In this document: in pieces, positions 28,401-35,763 of the stretch
How positions within the stretch are numbered: position 1 is the first letter of the stretch
Layout: each line of letters starts with the position of its first letter
Assembly: GCA_023253775.1 (NCBI GenBank)
Contig: JALRFI010000076.1
Span: 1-45,771, forward strand
Direction: 5' to 3'
Origin: Crocinitomicaceae bacterium
GTDB taxonomy: Bacteria > Bacteroidota > Bacteroidia > Flavobacteriales_D > Crocinitomicaceae
DNA length: 45,771 nt
Notes under the pieces: generated by a model
What the model was told of the DNA's origin: nothing
Seen by the model: the letters and a program-made list of their open reading frames with translations, nothing else
Databases searched by the model: none
Program-made: the position numbers and the translations under genes

Positions 28401-29304
28401 CACATTAGGACAGGACCCTGATTCTCCGGTTATTCCATTTGAGATTCAGCGAAATATCGTTTACAAAGGACAAGCAAGTATCAATAACGGGTATTTTGAG
28501 TTTAGCTTTGTTGTTCCGAAGGATATCAATCTATCCTATGGTCAGGGTAAAATTTCTTATTATGGGGACAATAATCAAACTGATGCTTCTGGGTCTGACA
28601 TTCGGTTTTTTATTGGCGGTATCGATCCAAATGGTATAAATGATAATCAAGGTCCAACAATTGAGTTGTACCTAAATGATGAGTCTTTTGTCGACGGAGG
28701 ATTATCTGATGAAACTCCAATACTTTTGGCGAATATTTTTGATCAAAATGGAGTGAACACTGTTGGGAACGGTATTGGTCATGACATTACGGCTATAATT
28801 GACGCAGAATCATCAAATCCTTATGTGTTGAATGATTATTACACTTCTGACGTGGACTCTTATCAAAGTGGTTCAATTCGATATCAGTTGCCTTCTCTGT
28901 CGGCTGGCGAACATACCTTAACATTAAAAGTTTGGGACGTTAATAATAATTCATCTGAAAAGTCAATAGATTTTGTGGTTCAAGCAAAAAATGAGATATT
29001 CTTGGAGCACGTTTTGAATTATCCGAATCCCTTTACGACACATACTGAATTCTATTTTGAACATAATCAAGCTTGTGATCAGATGGAAGTTCAATTGCAA
29101 ATCATGACAGTATCCGGAAAGCTGGTAAAAACGATAAATAAATATGTTCATACGGAAGGTTTTCGCAGTGAAGGCATTCCTTGGGATGGAAAAGATGATT
29201 TCGGCGATCAGCTTGCAAAAGGAGTTTACATATATCGTCTTTCAGTAAAAACCACTGATGGCGAGAAAGCTGAAAAACTTGAAAAATTAGTTTTATTAAA
29301 ATAA
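25468..29304 (+). CDS. porU: Type IX secretion system sortase PorU (C25-type)
   Basis: The 1278-residue protein has a signal peptide (FILFLIIWVANFSYG), a long N-terminal beta region, and a gingipain-like C25 domain. The presumed catalytic pair is His788 in NYVGHGGE and Cys822 in VSATCEF. A typical PorU ending follows: LNYPNPF, then VSGKLVKTI, a WDGKDDFGDQLAKGVYIYRL segment and a final KLEKLVLLK, i.e. a C-terminal type IX-like domain. PorU cleaves the C-terminal signal of secreted cargo at the cell surface and attaches A-LPS. It is followed by porV, its partner, as in other Bacteroidota. Length is close to known members. Confidence 0.96.
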   Translation: MRFNSFILFLIIWVANFSYGQKKISFEILWENPVEVMRDGNLIVIPVLKDQGLNNGIPNYFNTIPLSNDKFKMLLSDVQTTPALQEEINYLKLNNIEVSENLEGEFKVTKGGNESYAVVSVLPFIRQGKSIRRITNLTFDLSVSTAVEFQKDFVTSSVLNEGSGIWYKISVKEDGIYKIDKAFLESCGINADGLSSSSIHIFGNGDGRLPESNNVSRTDDLAQNAIFMNDGGDGTFDDGDFLLFYGWGPDRLYANGLSSLDQDRHIYSDISCYFININSGTLPLYVSSISQSGLTETHFIDSYSYYDQHELDLVSLVGGGQRWYGELFDTDLERTFNFSVPDIEPTSPASFNVSIATNATSSVGTEQRYSVNGTSYHNSLLPSVSADYVRNVKSFDVPSPSSTLSFKVNITRNNPNVLVYLDRIALNARRKLKFYSSQFNFRDLQSVGAGNVGKFEISNFPTNGFVWDVTDRHIPKIIEGSLSGSVYAFVQEIDSLREFVVSNGFSYFLPEKVGDVSYQNLHGLDNAELLIVSHRNFISQAERLAELHRSEGLTVNVANLDHVYNEFSSGMQDPTAIKMIAKMFYDRSLVDPTNGIKQLLLFGDGTYDPKNRVANNNYFIPTFQLLNSENHISAMVTDDYYGMLSDDDAISPSDLQDIGVGRLLISDVLTAKQQVDKIEHYMKNGSGLFPNTSTCSNDALTVGNTFGDWRLKYVQIADDEETGYFLVNDTEPQFEHVKANHPDMNCDKLYTDAYMQVTTAGGQRYPDVYDGITNRVERGALVVNYVGHGGEVGLAEERIVTVPQIQSWNNIDHLNVFVSATCEFTKYDDPARVSAGEWASLNPTGGAIALMTTTRSVFFGVNSITGKRFFETVFMLDANNEPLSFGEIMRLTKNASGSSDNKRSFTLIGDPALKLAMPRLKIVTDSINGLDPSIEMDTVRALSMVTIKGHVEDQSGMVLNGFNGILAPSVFDKPKVQNTLGQDPDSPVIPFEIQRNIVYKGQASINNGYFEFSFVVPKDINLSYGQGKISYYGDNNQTDASGSDIRFFIGGIDPNGINDNQGPTIELYLNDESFVDGGLSDETPILLANIFDQNGVNTVGNGIGHDITAIIDAESSNPYVLNDYYTSDVDSYQSGSIRYQLPSLSAGEHTLTLKVWDVNNNSSEKSIDFVVQAKNEIFLEHVLNYPNPFTTHTEFYFEHNQACDQMEVQLQIMTVSGKLVKTINKYVHTEGFRSEGIPWDGKDDFGDQLAKGVYIYRLSVKTTDGEKAEKLEKLVLLK

Positions 29305-29331
29305 GGATGCAATAAAACAAAGGTTTAAGCG

Positions 29332-29339
29332 TATATTTG
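29332..29339 (+). promoter_or_regulatory. -7 promoter box before porV
   Basis: TATATTTG matches TAnnTTTG exactly and lies 20 bases before the ATG at 29360. It suggests porV can be transcribed independently of porU. No -33 TTG is evident. Confidence 0.55.
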
Positions 29340-29359
29340 CATTTCTGTCATTGAGTATT

Positions 29360-30667
29360 ATGATTAACAAAATAACAATTTTAGTTGCTTTTTTAGCTGG
29401 TAGTTTCACAACGTACGCTCAGCCTACTTCAGGTAGCGGAGTGACTCAAAATGACCTTCAATTAAACACAATTACTACGGCCGTTCCGTTCATGTCGATA
29501 ACCCCGGATTCGCGTTCCGGTGGTATGGGAGATGCAGGAACAGCATTAAGTCCTGATGGAAATTCAATCTATTGGAATACTTCTCTTTTGAATTTTGCAA
29601 AACAAAAGTCTGAGTTGAGCCTCTCTTACACCCCTTGGTTAAGGCAACTTACTAACGATATACATCTTTCATATTTGTCAGGTTATTACAGGGTGAATGA
29701 CAAGCATTCCATTGCTGGGGCGCTTCGTTACTTTAGTTTGGGTGAGATTACATTCACTGACCCAAGCGGGAACGTTATCAGAGATGATAAACCAAGTGAA
29801 TTTGAAGTAACTGGAGGGTACGCTTTCCGACTAAGCGAACGATTGTCGATTGGTATTAATGGTAAATTTGTTTATTCAAATCTTACGGGAGGATTGACCG
29901 TTCAGGGTGTAAACACAAAGGCAGGTGTCGCAGGAGCATCAGATATTTCATTTTCTTACTTTAACGATGATGCCAAAATTGGCAAAACAAGTGGTACTTA
30001 TACTTTTGGAGCAACCATTAATAACATCGGGAATAAGATCGCATATTCTCAGTTGGGATCAAGAGATTTTCTTCCGATGAACCTTAAAATTGGTAATTCA
30101 TTCAATGCTGATCTTGATAAGTATAACAAGTTATTATTCGCTTTTGATCTTCAAAAATTACTAGTACCGACACCAGCAATTTATGAATTTGATCCTTCTA
30201 CCAATTCATACAATTTGATAAGCGGAAGAACAAATGATGTAGGAGTGATTTCTGGTATGCTTCAGTCGTTTTATGACGCTCCTGGGGTTGCGCTGAAGGA
30301 TGAAGATGGCGATTATATCCTGAATTCTGATGGATCATATCAAATCAAGAAGGGATCAAAGCTTAAGGAAGAGCTGAATGAGATCAATATCGCAACGGGT
30401 CTTGAATATTGGTACAACAATGTTTTGGCAATTCGTGGAGGATTCTTTTATGAGGCTAAAACCAAAGGAAACAGACAATATCTAAATTTTGGAGTAGGCT
30501 TTAAATACAATATGTTTGGAATTGATATCTCCTATTTGGCTTCAGTATCAGGAAGACAAAGTCCATTAGCGAACACACTTAGATTCACGCTTCGTTTAAA
30601 TCTAGACGGAGGGGGTAAGTCTTCAGGAGGATCTACTCCAAAAACAGATATAGATAACACCAAATAA
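29360..30667 (+). CDS. porV: Type IX secretion outer-membrane protein PorV (LptO)
   Basis: The product from ATG 29360 is 435 residues: a signal peptide ending near TYAQ, then PFMSITPDSRSGGMGDAGTA, which is the PorV signature, and WNTSLLNFAKQKSELSLSYTPW. It is a FadL-like 14-strand barrel that shuttles cargo from the translocon to PorU in the attachment complex. A TTG at 29351 would extend it by three residues, but the ATG gives a normal signal peptide. It follows porU with a 55-base gap that contains a -7 box, and ispF begins 3 bases after its stop. Confidence 0.96.
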   Translation: MINKITILVAFLAGSFTTYAQPTSGSGVTQNDLQLNTITTAVPFMSITPDSRSGGMGDAGTALSPDGNSIYWNTSLLNFAKQKSELSLSYTPWLRQLTNDIHLSYLSGYYRVNDKHSIAGALRYFSLGEITFTDPSGNVIRDDKPSEFEVTGGYAFRLSERLSIGINGKFVYSNLTGGLTVQGVNTKAGVAGASDISFSYFNDDAKIGKTSGTYTFGATINNIGNKIAYSQLGSRDFLPMNLKIGNSFNADLDKYNKLLFAFDLQKLLVPTPAIYEFDPSTNSYNLISGRTNDVGVISGMLQSFYDAPGVALKDEDGDYILNSDGSYQIKKGSKLKEELNEINIATGLEYWYNNVLAIRGGFFYEAKTKGNRQYLNFGVGFKYNMFGIDISYLASVSGRQSPLANTLRFTLRLNLDGGGKSSGGSTPKTDIDNTK

Positions 30668-30670
30668 TCT

Positions 30671-31150
30671 ATGGATATTCGGATCGGGTTTGGCGTTGAT
30701 GTTCATCAACTTGCTTCGACTCATGAACTTTTTATAGGCGGACTAAAGATTGAATCAGATCTTGGGGCTGTTGGTCATTCAGATGCAGATGTTTTGCTCC
30801 ATGCTATTTGTGATGCAATGCTGGGGGCGTTAAATTTGAGAGATATCGGGTATCATTTCTCTGATCAGGATCTCAAATACAAAGGCATCGACTCGAAGAT
30901 CTTATTAAAGGAAACCTACGCATTGATAAAAGATCGAGGATACAAAATAATCAATATTGATTCGACCGTAATCCTGGAATTACCGAAACTTAATCCTTAT
31001 ATACCGGGAATGCAGGCCATCATCGCTGACATTTTGGAGATGTCAAAAGATAGAGTGTCCATAAAGGCGACAACGCACGAAAAAGTTGATTCTTTTGGAT
31101 TGAGAATGGCAGTAAAAGCTTATGCTGTTTGCTTGTTGTCCTCTATTTGA
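30671..31150 (+). CDS. ispF: 2-C-methyl-D-erythritol 2,4-cyclodiphosphate synthase
   Basis: The 159-residue product has the IspF start RIGFGVDVHQL with zinc ligands Asp10, His12 and His44 (GHSDADVLLHAICDA), the IGYHFSD loop and the KATTHEKVDSFG segment that corresponds to the CDP-binding TTTEKLGFTG. It makes cyclic MEcPP in the non-mevalonate isoprenoid pathway. It starts 3 bases after porV and is probably co-transcribed with it; the link is positional rather than functional. Length is normal. No other isoprenoid gene is in the window. Confidence 0.97.
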   Translation: MDIRIGFGVDVHQLASTHELFIGGLKIESDLGAVGHSDADVLLHAICDAMLGALNLRDIGYHFSDQDLKYKGIDSKILLKETYALIKDRGYKIINIDSTVILELPKLNPYIPGMQAIIADILEMSKDRVSIKATTHEKVDSFGLRMAVKAYAVCLLSSI

Positions 31151-31317
31151 TTGCTCGCAGTTACGGTTCAAAGTTAAAGATACAAAATAATAGATTTTAC
31201 TAGGGTAGGATATGTTGAGATCGTTAAGCTGAATTCAACCTTCAGTTTCTAAATCCTTCAGAGCTAAAATGTTTTCAATGAAATGTATATCTATTCAGTC
31301 AAGTGCTACTGATTCAG

Positions 31318-31325
31318 TATATTTG
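31318..31325 (+). promoter_or_regulatory. -7 promoter box of bioB-bioF
   Basis: TATATTTG matches TAnnTTTG exactly and ends 7 bases before the ATG at 31333, so that the mRNA would be nearly leaderless or start at the second ATG (31342). The remaining gap (31151-31317) shows no gene, hairpin or recognisable BirA operator. Confidence 0.6.
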
Positions 31326-31332
31326 CTTTCAA

Positions 31333-32445
31333 ATGACCAATATGAAGATTAATCCTACATATTCCACGAAAGAACAGCTGCTCGAACTATACAACAAGCC
31401 TTTACTGGAACTTGTTTTTGAGGCTGCCACTATTCATAGGCAATTTCATAATCCAAGAGAGGTCCAAATGTCCTCTTTGTTAAGTATAAAAACAGGTGGT
31501 TGTCCTGAAGATTGCGGCTATTGTCCTCAGGCCGCGAGATATAGCACTGATGTTGAAGCTCATAAAATACTTTCTGTTGATTCTGTAATAGAGCAAGCCA
31601 ATAATGCAAAATCTAACGGATCAAGTAGATTATGCATGGGGGCTGCCTGGAGGGAAGTTAGAGATAACAGAGATTTCGATACAGTAATTGAAATGGTTCA
31701 GGCGGTGAACAATATGGGTATGGAAGTTTGCGCGACCTTAGGAATGATGTCCGAAGATCAAGCAAAAAGATTAAAAAATGCTGGATTGTTCGCCTACAAT
31801 CACAATCTTGATTCTTCAAAGGAGTTTTACAGTGATATCATATCTACAAGAGAGTATGATGAGCGACTGGAAACGATCGAGAATGCCAGAAAAGCAGGAC
31901 TTACCGTATGCTCAGGTGGTATTATTGGAATGGGAGAAGCCGTGGAAGATAGAATTGGATTATTGATGTCTTATATGGCCATGGAAACTCCTCCTGAATC
32001 AATTCCAATTAATGCTTTGGTTGCTGTTGGAGGCACTCCCCTTGAGGATCAGAAACCTATTGAGCAATGGGAGATGATCAGAATGGTAGCAACTTCAAGA
32101 ATTGTATTCCCTCAGTCTGTAATCAGGTTATCTGCAGGACGCACGAAAATGAATATGGAAGGTCAGGCCATGTGTTTCCTTGCCGGAGCAGGTTCTATTT
32201 TTGCAGGAGATAAATTGTTGACAACACCAAATCCTGAGTTTAATGAGGACAAGGAAATGTTTGATATTCTTGGATTGATCCCTAAGGCACCATTCATAGA
32301 AGGTGAACAACCAATCTCTTATCCTGACGAAAAGATTGAAGCCAGAAAAGCGATGGAGGCAAAGCGTAAAGAAGAATTGGAGGAAGCTTCAAGAGAGGCG
32401 CGTTACACTGGTTTTGAGCCAAGAAAAATTATCGTGAATTCGTGA
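31333..32445 (+). CDS. bioB: Biotin synthase
   Basis: The radical-SAM cluster motif is C57-x3-C61-x2-C64 in GGCPEDCGYCPQ, preceded by SLLSIKTGG. Ligands of the second [2Fe-2S] cluster lie in RLCMGAA, EVCATLG and TVCSGGI, and INALVAVGGTPL and RLSAGR complete the family pattern. It inserts sulphur into dethiobiotin. An open frame begins at 31303, but its first codons overlap the -7 box. ATG 31333 (370 residues) or 31342 is therefore the likely start. bioF overlaps its stop by 4 bases. bioA and bioD are not in the window. Confidence 0.97.
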   Translation: MTNMKINPTYSTKEQLLELYNKPLLELVFEAATIHRQFHNPREVQMSSLLSIKTGGCPEDCGYCPQAARYSTDVEAHKILSVDSVIEQANNAKSNGSSRLCMGAAWREVRDNRDFDTVIEMVQAVNNMGMEVCATLGMMSEDQAKRLKNAGLFAYNHNLDSSKEFYSDIISTREYDERLETIENARKAGLTVCSGGIIGMGEAVEDRIGLLMSYMAMETPPESIPINALVAVGGTPLEDQKPIEQWEMIRMVATSRIVFPQSVIRLSAGRTKMNMEGQAMCFLAGAGSIFAGDKLLTTPNPEFNEDKEMFDILGLIPKAPFIEGEQPISYPDEKIEARKAMEAKRKEELEEASREARYTGFEPRKIIVNS

Positions 32446-33533
32446 AAAGATCGTTACAGGATAAATTGAATCAAAGAAAAAAGGAGGGAACGTTACGTTC
32501 CCTTATTTGTTTGGATGATTTGGTTGATTTCTGGTCCAACGATTATTTAGGTGTTTCTAAGAAAAAAATCAGCGTTGAGTATCAAGAGAAGACCCACGGA
32601 TCTACAGGTTCTCGATTGATCTCTGGAAATTCAGATGTAATAGTTTCTTTTGAGGGTTTTTTGTCCCGATATTTTCGCAGCGAAGCGGCGCTTTGTTTTA
32701 ATTCAGGATATGACGCTAATCTTGGGTTTTTCAGTGCTGTTCCTCAAAAGGGTGATTTAGTCCTTTATGACGAACAAATTCATGCCAGTATTCGTGATGG
32801 AATTCGATTGAGTTTTGCTTCAGGAATTGGTTTCAGGCATAACGATTTGAATGATCTAACTGACAAATTGAGAAGGGCATCTGAAAAGTACGATTGCATT
32901 TATATTGTCGTTGAAAGTCTGTATTCCATGCATGGTGATTTTGCACCATTATCAGAATTGACAAAAATATGTGATAATGAAAGAGTTTTTCTCGTTGTAG
33001 ATGAGGCACATTCAATTGGAATTTTTGGTGAAAATGGGGTAGGACTGTCAGCTGAATTCTGTAAGGAGATCTTTGCCAGAATTATAACGTTTGGAAAGGC
33101 ATTTGGGGCACATGGTGCAGCAGTTTTGGGTACTGATGACCTTAGAGAATATTTGATTAATTTTTCTCGTCCATTCATTTACACGACTGCTCTACCTGTT
33201 TCAAATTGGCAACGCTTAGAAAAGATATTGAAGTCTGACCTCACTGAAGAACGGGAAATATTAAAGAAGAATATTGAAATCTTCAACACATTAACGGACG
33301 GCATTTGGATGTTTTCATCAAAGGAATCTCAGATTCAGGGATTAAGATTGGGAAATCGAGAAAAACTTCAAAAGGGGCAAGAAGATTTAAGAAAGAAGGG
33401 ATTCGCAGTCAAAGCGATTTATTCCCCAACTGTTTCCGAAGCGAACGAATGCCTTCGAATTAATCTTCATTCATTTAATACGCCTGCAGAAATCTGTCAA
33501 TTGGCAAAAGAAATAAGACGCTTATACAGCTAA
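32442..33533 (+). CDS. bioF: 8-amino-7-oxononanoate synthase
   Basis: The 363-residue alpha-oxoamine synthase starts with GTG overlapping the bioB stop. Visible features are SNDYLG, THGSTGSRLISG, the DEAHS site (Asp188, His190) and the PLP lysine Lys219 in TFGKAFGAHGA. Together with its coupling to bioB this supports BioF (pimeloyl-ACP/CoA plus alanine), the first committed step of the biotin ring. It is shorter than E. coli BioF (384), mainly at the N-terminus. Its last 12 bases overlap the convergent receiver gene. Confidence 0.92.
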   Translation: MKRSLQDKLNQRKKEGTLRSLICLDDLVDFWSNDYLGVSKKKISVEYQEKTHGSTGSRLISGNSDVIVSFEGFLSRYFRSEAALCFNSGYDANLGFFSAVPQKGDLVLYDEQIHASIRDGIRLSFASGIGFRHNDLNDLTDKLRRASEKYDCIYIVVESLYSMHGDFAPLSELTKICDNERVFLVVDEAHSIGIFGENGVGLSAEFCKEIFARIITFGKAFGAHGAAVLGTDDLREYLINFSRPFIYTTALPVSNWQRLEKILKSDLTEEREILKKNIEIFNTLTDGIWMFSSKESQIQGLRLGNREKLQKGQEDLRKKGFAVKAIYSPTVSEANECLRINLHSFNTPAEICQLAKEIRRLYS

Positions 33534-33938
33534 TCTATTATATTCTTTGGAATCTTCATATCCTGAATCAATCACGAAATTGAGAATCTTATCAAGGTCA
33601 CTGAGGGTTGAATTGTTTTTTTCAATGTAGTCTGTTGCACCTTCTCTCAAGGCTTTAATCGCAATATGACAATATTCTTGTCCTGACAAGAAAATAAACA
33701 CAGCCTTATTATTGATCTTCTGAATCTCTTTCATGATTTCAATTCCTGAGGTAGCATCTAATTCCTGATCTAGAATGTAAATGCAATACAAATCTTCCTG
33801 AGCCTCTGCCAAACATTCATCCTCATTAATGAAATGAGTAATATCTGAATAGCCAAGATTCGCTAAAAATCGACTGATCAGCGTTCCGAAAAACAGATCG
33901 TCGTCTAGAATAGTAATTTTGATATTTCTATTTTGCAT
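33522..33938 (-). CDS. Stand-alone receiver domain protein
   Basis: From ATG 33938 the 138-residue product is a single response-regulator receiver: acidic pocket DDD at 12-14, phospho-Asp57 in YILDQELD, Ser85 in FLSGQE and Lys107 in DYIEKN. There is no output domain, so it acts by protein contact or as a phosphate shuttle. The frame is open to 33998 but those residues are unlike any receiver. Several segments (LSGQ, then GA.DY..K) resemble the receiver of the sigma54 regulator at 7651-8994, and both upstream regions have similar GGGA-centred motifs. No kinase is adjacent. Confidence 0.88.
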   Translation of the reverse strand: MQNRNIKITILDDDLFFGTLISRFLANLGYSDITHFINEDECLAEAQEDLYCIYILDQELDATSGIEIMKEIQKINNKAVFIFLSGQEYCHIAIKALREGATDYIEKNNSTLSDLDKILNFVIDSGYEDSKEYNRLAV

Positions 33939-34323
33939 AGCGAAGATTTCTTTGAACTCGATAAAAAATATGCCATAAGTAAATACTCGATGACTCAAAT
34001 AGAATTCTCATCAATCATGCGGAAATGTTAAAGTTAGTGAGTAATAAATTCCTAATAATGGAATCATTATCTCAATTTGGGAATAAATAAATTAATCAAA
34101 AGTTATCCCAATATACTTTGCTCTTATTACAGGAGAAGACCAACTCACCCTTGACAACAATTACTCGAAGGTATGGTATAGTAATTTTGAGATATTGAAT
34201 AAAATGTATTTTGAATGATTATGAGCACAGAAAAGAACTTGACATGAAAGAAGAAGGTGGACTGTAGTTCCATGTGCTGAAATTCGGTACACAAGTGATG
34301 CAAAAAAATATTCTATAAAAAAA
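33939..34323 (-). other. 385-base AT-rich region without a recognisable gene
   Basis: I find no frame longer than about 30 codons that looks coding on either strand. It contains AATTTGGGAATAAAT at 34074-34088 and, on the minus strand, AAAGTATATTGGGATAACT at 34101-34119, both resembling sites upstream of the regulator at 8994. It probably holds the promoter of the receiver gene; no exact TAnnTTTG box is placed convincingly. A remnant of a degraded gene at 34200-34310 cannot be excluded. Confidence 0.4.
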
Positions 34324-34345
34324 AAAAGCCCCAATCGGGGCTTTT
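34324..34345 (-). terminator. Intrinsic terminator of the alpha-oxoamine synthase gene
   Basis: A nine-base stem AAAAGCCCC with its complement around loop AATC; on the minus strand it is followed by a run of T (A run at 34311-34327 on the plus strand). It begins 21 bases past the stop at 34367. Confidence 0.92.
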
Positions 34346-34366
34346 CTATTTATTCAAAAACCGTAA

Positions 34367-35614
34367 TTATACGGATGCAATCTTATCTGACATGTATTCT
34401 CCAGCCTTGAGCTTGCCAACAATCTTAGAGAAAGATTCAATGGTGTACTGAACATCTTCCATTGTGTGTACCGCTGTAGGGATCAATCTAAGAATGATCA
34501 TTCCTTTGGGAACAACAGGATAAACCACCATTGAACAGAAAATATTGTAATTCTCGCGTAGATCGAAGATCAGGTTCGTAGATTCAGGAATAGAACCATT
34601 CATATAAACCGGAGTAACACAAGAGTCAGTTGGTCCAATCTCAAAACCTGCTTCTTTCAAACCTGATTGAAGAGCATTTGTTATTGTCCAAAGCTTTTCT
34701 TTGAATTGAGGTTGAGTTCTCATCAACTCAAGTCTTTTCAAAGCTCCATATACTAGAGGAAGAGGTAATGCCTTAGCAAAGATTTGAGAACGCATGTTGT
34801 ATCTTAAATATTCTACAACTTGCTCCTCACTGGAAATGAATCCTCCAACAAGAGCAAAAGACTTAGCGAAAGTTCCAAAGTAAACATCCACACCATCCTG
34901 ACATCCTTGCTCTTCACCTGTACCAGCACCTGTCGCACCAAGAGTCCCGATGCCATGAGCATCATCCACGAATAGTCGGAAATTGAACTTCTTCTTTAGA
35001 TCAACGATCTCCTTTAATTTTCCTTGATCTCCGCGCATTCCGAAAACACCTTCTGTGATCACGAGAATACCACCTCCGGTTTCTTCAACTAATTTTGTTG
35101 CTCTTTGAAGCTGCTTTTCACAATCTTCTACATCATTGTGTTTGAATACATATCTCTTTCCCATGTGTAGGCGAACTCCATCAAGGATACAAGCGTGTGA
35201 TTCAGCATCATAAACGATAACGTCTCTTCGGTCAACCAAACAGTCGATGGCTGACACCATTGCCTGATAACCGAAGTTACACAGGATCGTATCTTCTTTT
35301 CCTACAAATGAAGAAAGTTCATTCTCTAATTGTTCATGATAATTAGAGTTACCACTCATCATACGTGCACCCATTGGAGCTGCTAATCCAAATTGTGCAG
35401 CACCATCGGTATCTGCTTTTCTAACTTCAGGATGGTTGGCTAATCCCAGATAATTGTTCAAACTCCAGTTTAGTCTCTTCTTTCCTCTGAATATCATGTG
35501 AGGACCAATGTCACCTTCCAATTTGGGGAATGTAAAATATCCATGCGACTCTTTCGCATGGATACCAATTGGACCTCTGTCTTTCTTGATTCTTTCAAAA
35601 ATATCTTGCGCCAT
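34367..35614 (-). CDS. Alpha-oxoamine synthase of the serine palmitoyltransferase/cysteate acyltransferase type
   Basis: The 415-residue PLP enzyme has WSLNNYLGL, MGARMMSGNSNYHEQLE, the pyridine-contact region RLFVDDAHGIGTLG (His220) and the PLP lysine Lys251 in TFAKSFALVGGF. This long form with a FERIKKDRGPIGIHA start is widespread in Bacteroidota, where relatives make the base of sphingolipids (serine plus acyl thioester) or of sulfonolipids (cysteate plus acyl thioester). Some databases label it glycine C-acetyltransferase. Biotin synthesis is less likely because a separate bioF lies 0.8 kb away. Substrate choice cannot be read from the sequence. It has its own promoter and terminator. Confidence 0.85.
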   Translation of the reverse strand: MAQDIFERIKKDRGPIGIHAKESHGYFTFPKLEGDIGPHMIFRGKKRLNWSLNNYLGLANHPEVRKADTDGAAQFGLAAPMGARMMSGNSNYHEQLENELSSFVGKEDTILCNFGYQAMVSAIDCLVDRRDVIVYDAESHACILDGVRLHMGKRYVFKHNDVEDCEKQLQRATKLVEETGGGILVITEGVFGMRGDQGKLKEIVDLKKKFNFRLFVDDAHGIGTLGATGAGTGEEQGCQDGVDVYFGTFAKSFALVGGFISSEEQVVEYLRYNMRSQIFAKALPLPLVYGALKRLELMRTQPQFKEKLWTITNALQSGLKEAGFEIGPTDSCVTPVYMNGSIPESTNLIFDLRENYNIFCSMVVYPVVPKGMIILRLIPTAVHTMEDVQYTIESFSKIVGKLKAGEYMSDKIASV

Positions 35615-35654
35615 ACTCTTTTTTTATTCTCCTAGCAGAGAAGCTTTACAGCCG

Positions 35655-35662
35655 CAAAAGTA
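35655..35662 (-). promoter_or_regulatory. -7 promoter box of the alpha-oxoamine synthase gene
   Basis: On the minus strand TACTTTTG matches TAnnTTTG, about 40 bases before the ATG. A rare Shine-Dalgarno-like AGGAG lies 14 bases before the ATG. Confidence 0.6.
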
Positions 35663-35763
35663 GTGGAAAAATTCTGTTTTTAAAGTAGATAATGCTATGA
35701 ACTTATTAACACGCTTTAAGTGAATAGCAGCCTGTTAAGGTAAGCTGAAAAGCCTTTTGTCAG

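Noticed and set aside
34195-34310. Possible short genes or pseudogene remnant in the gap before the alpha-oxoamine synthase terminator
   Set aside because: All frames are broken by stops within about 25 codons and none gives a recognisable protein segment.
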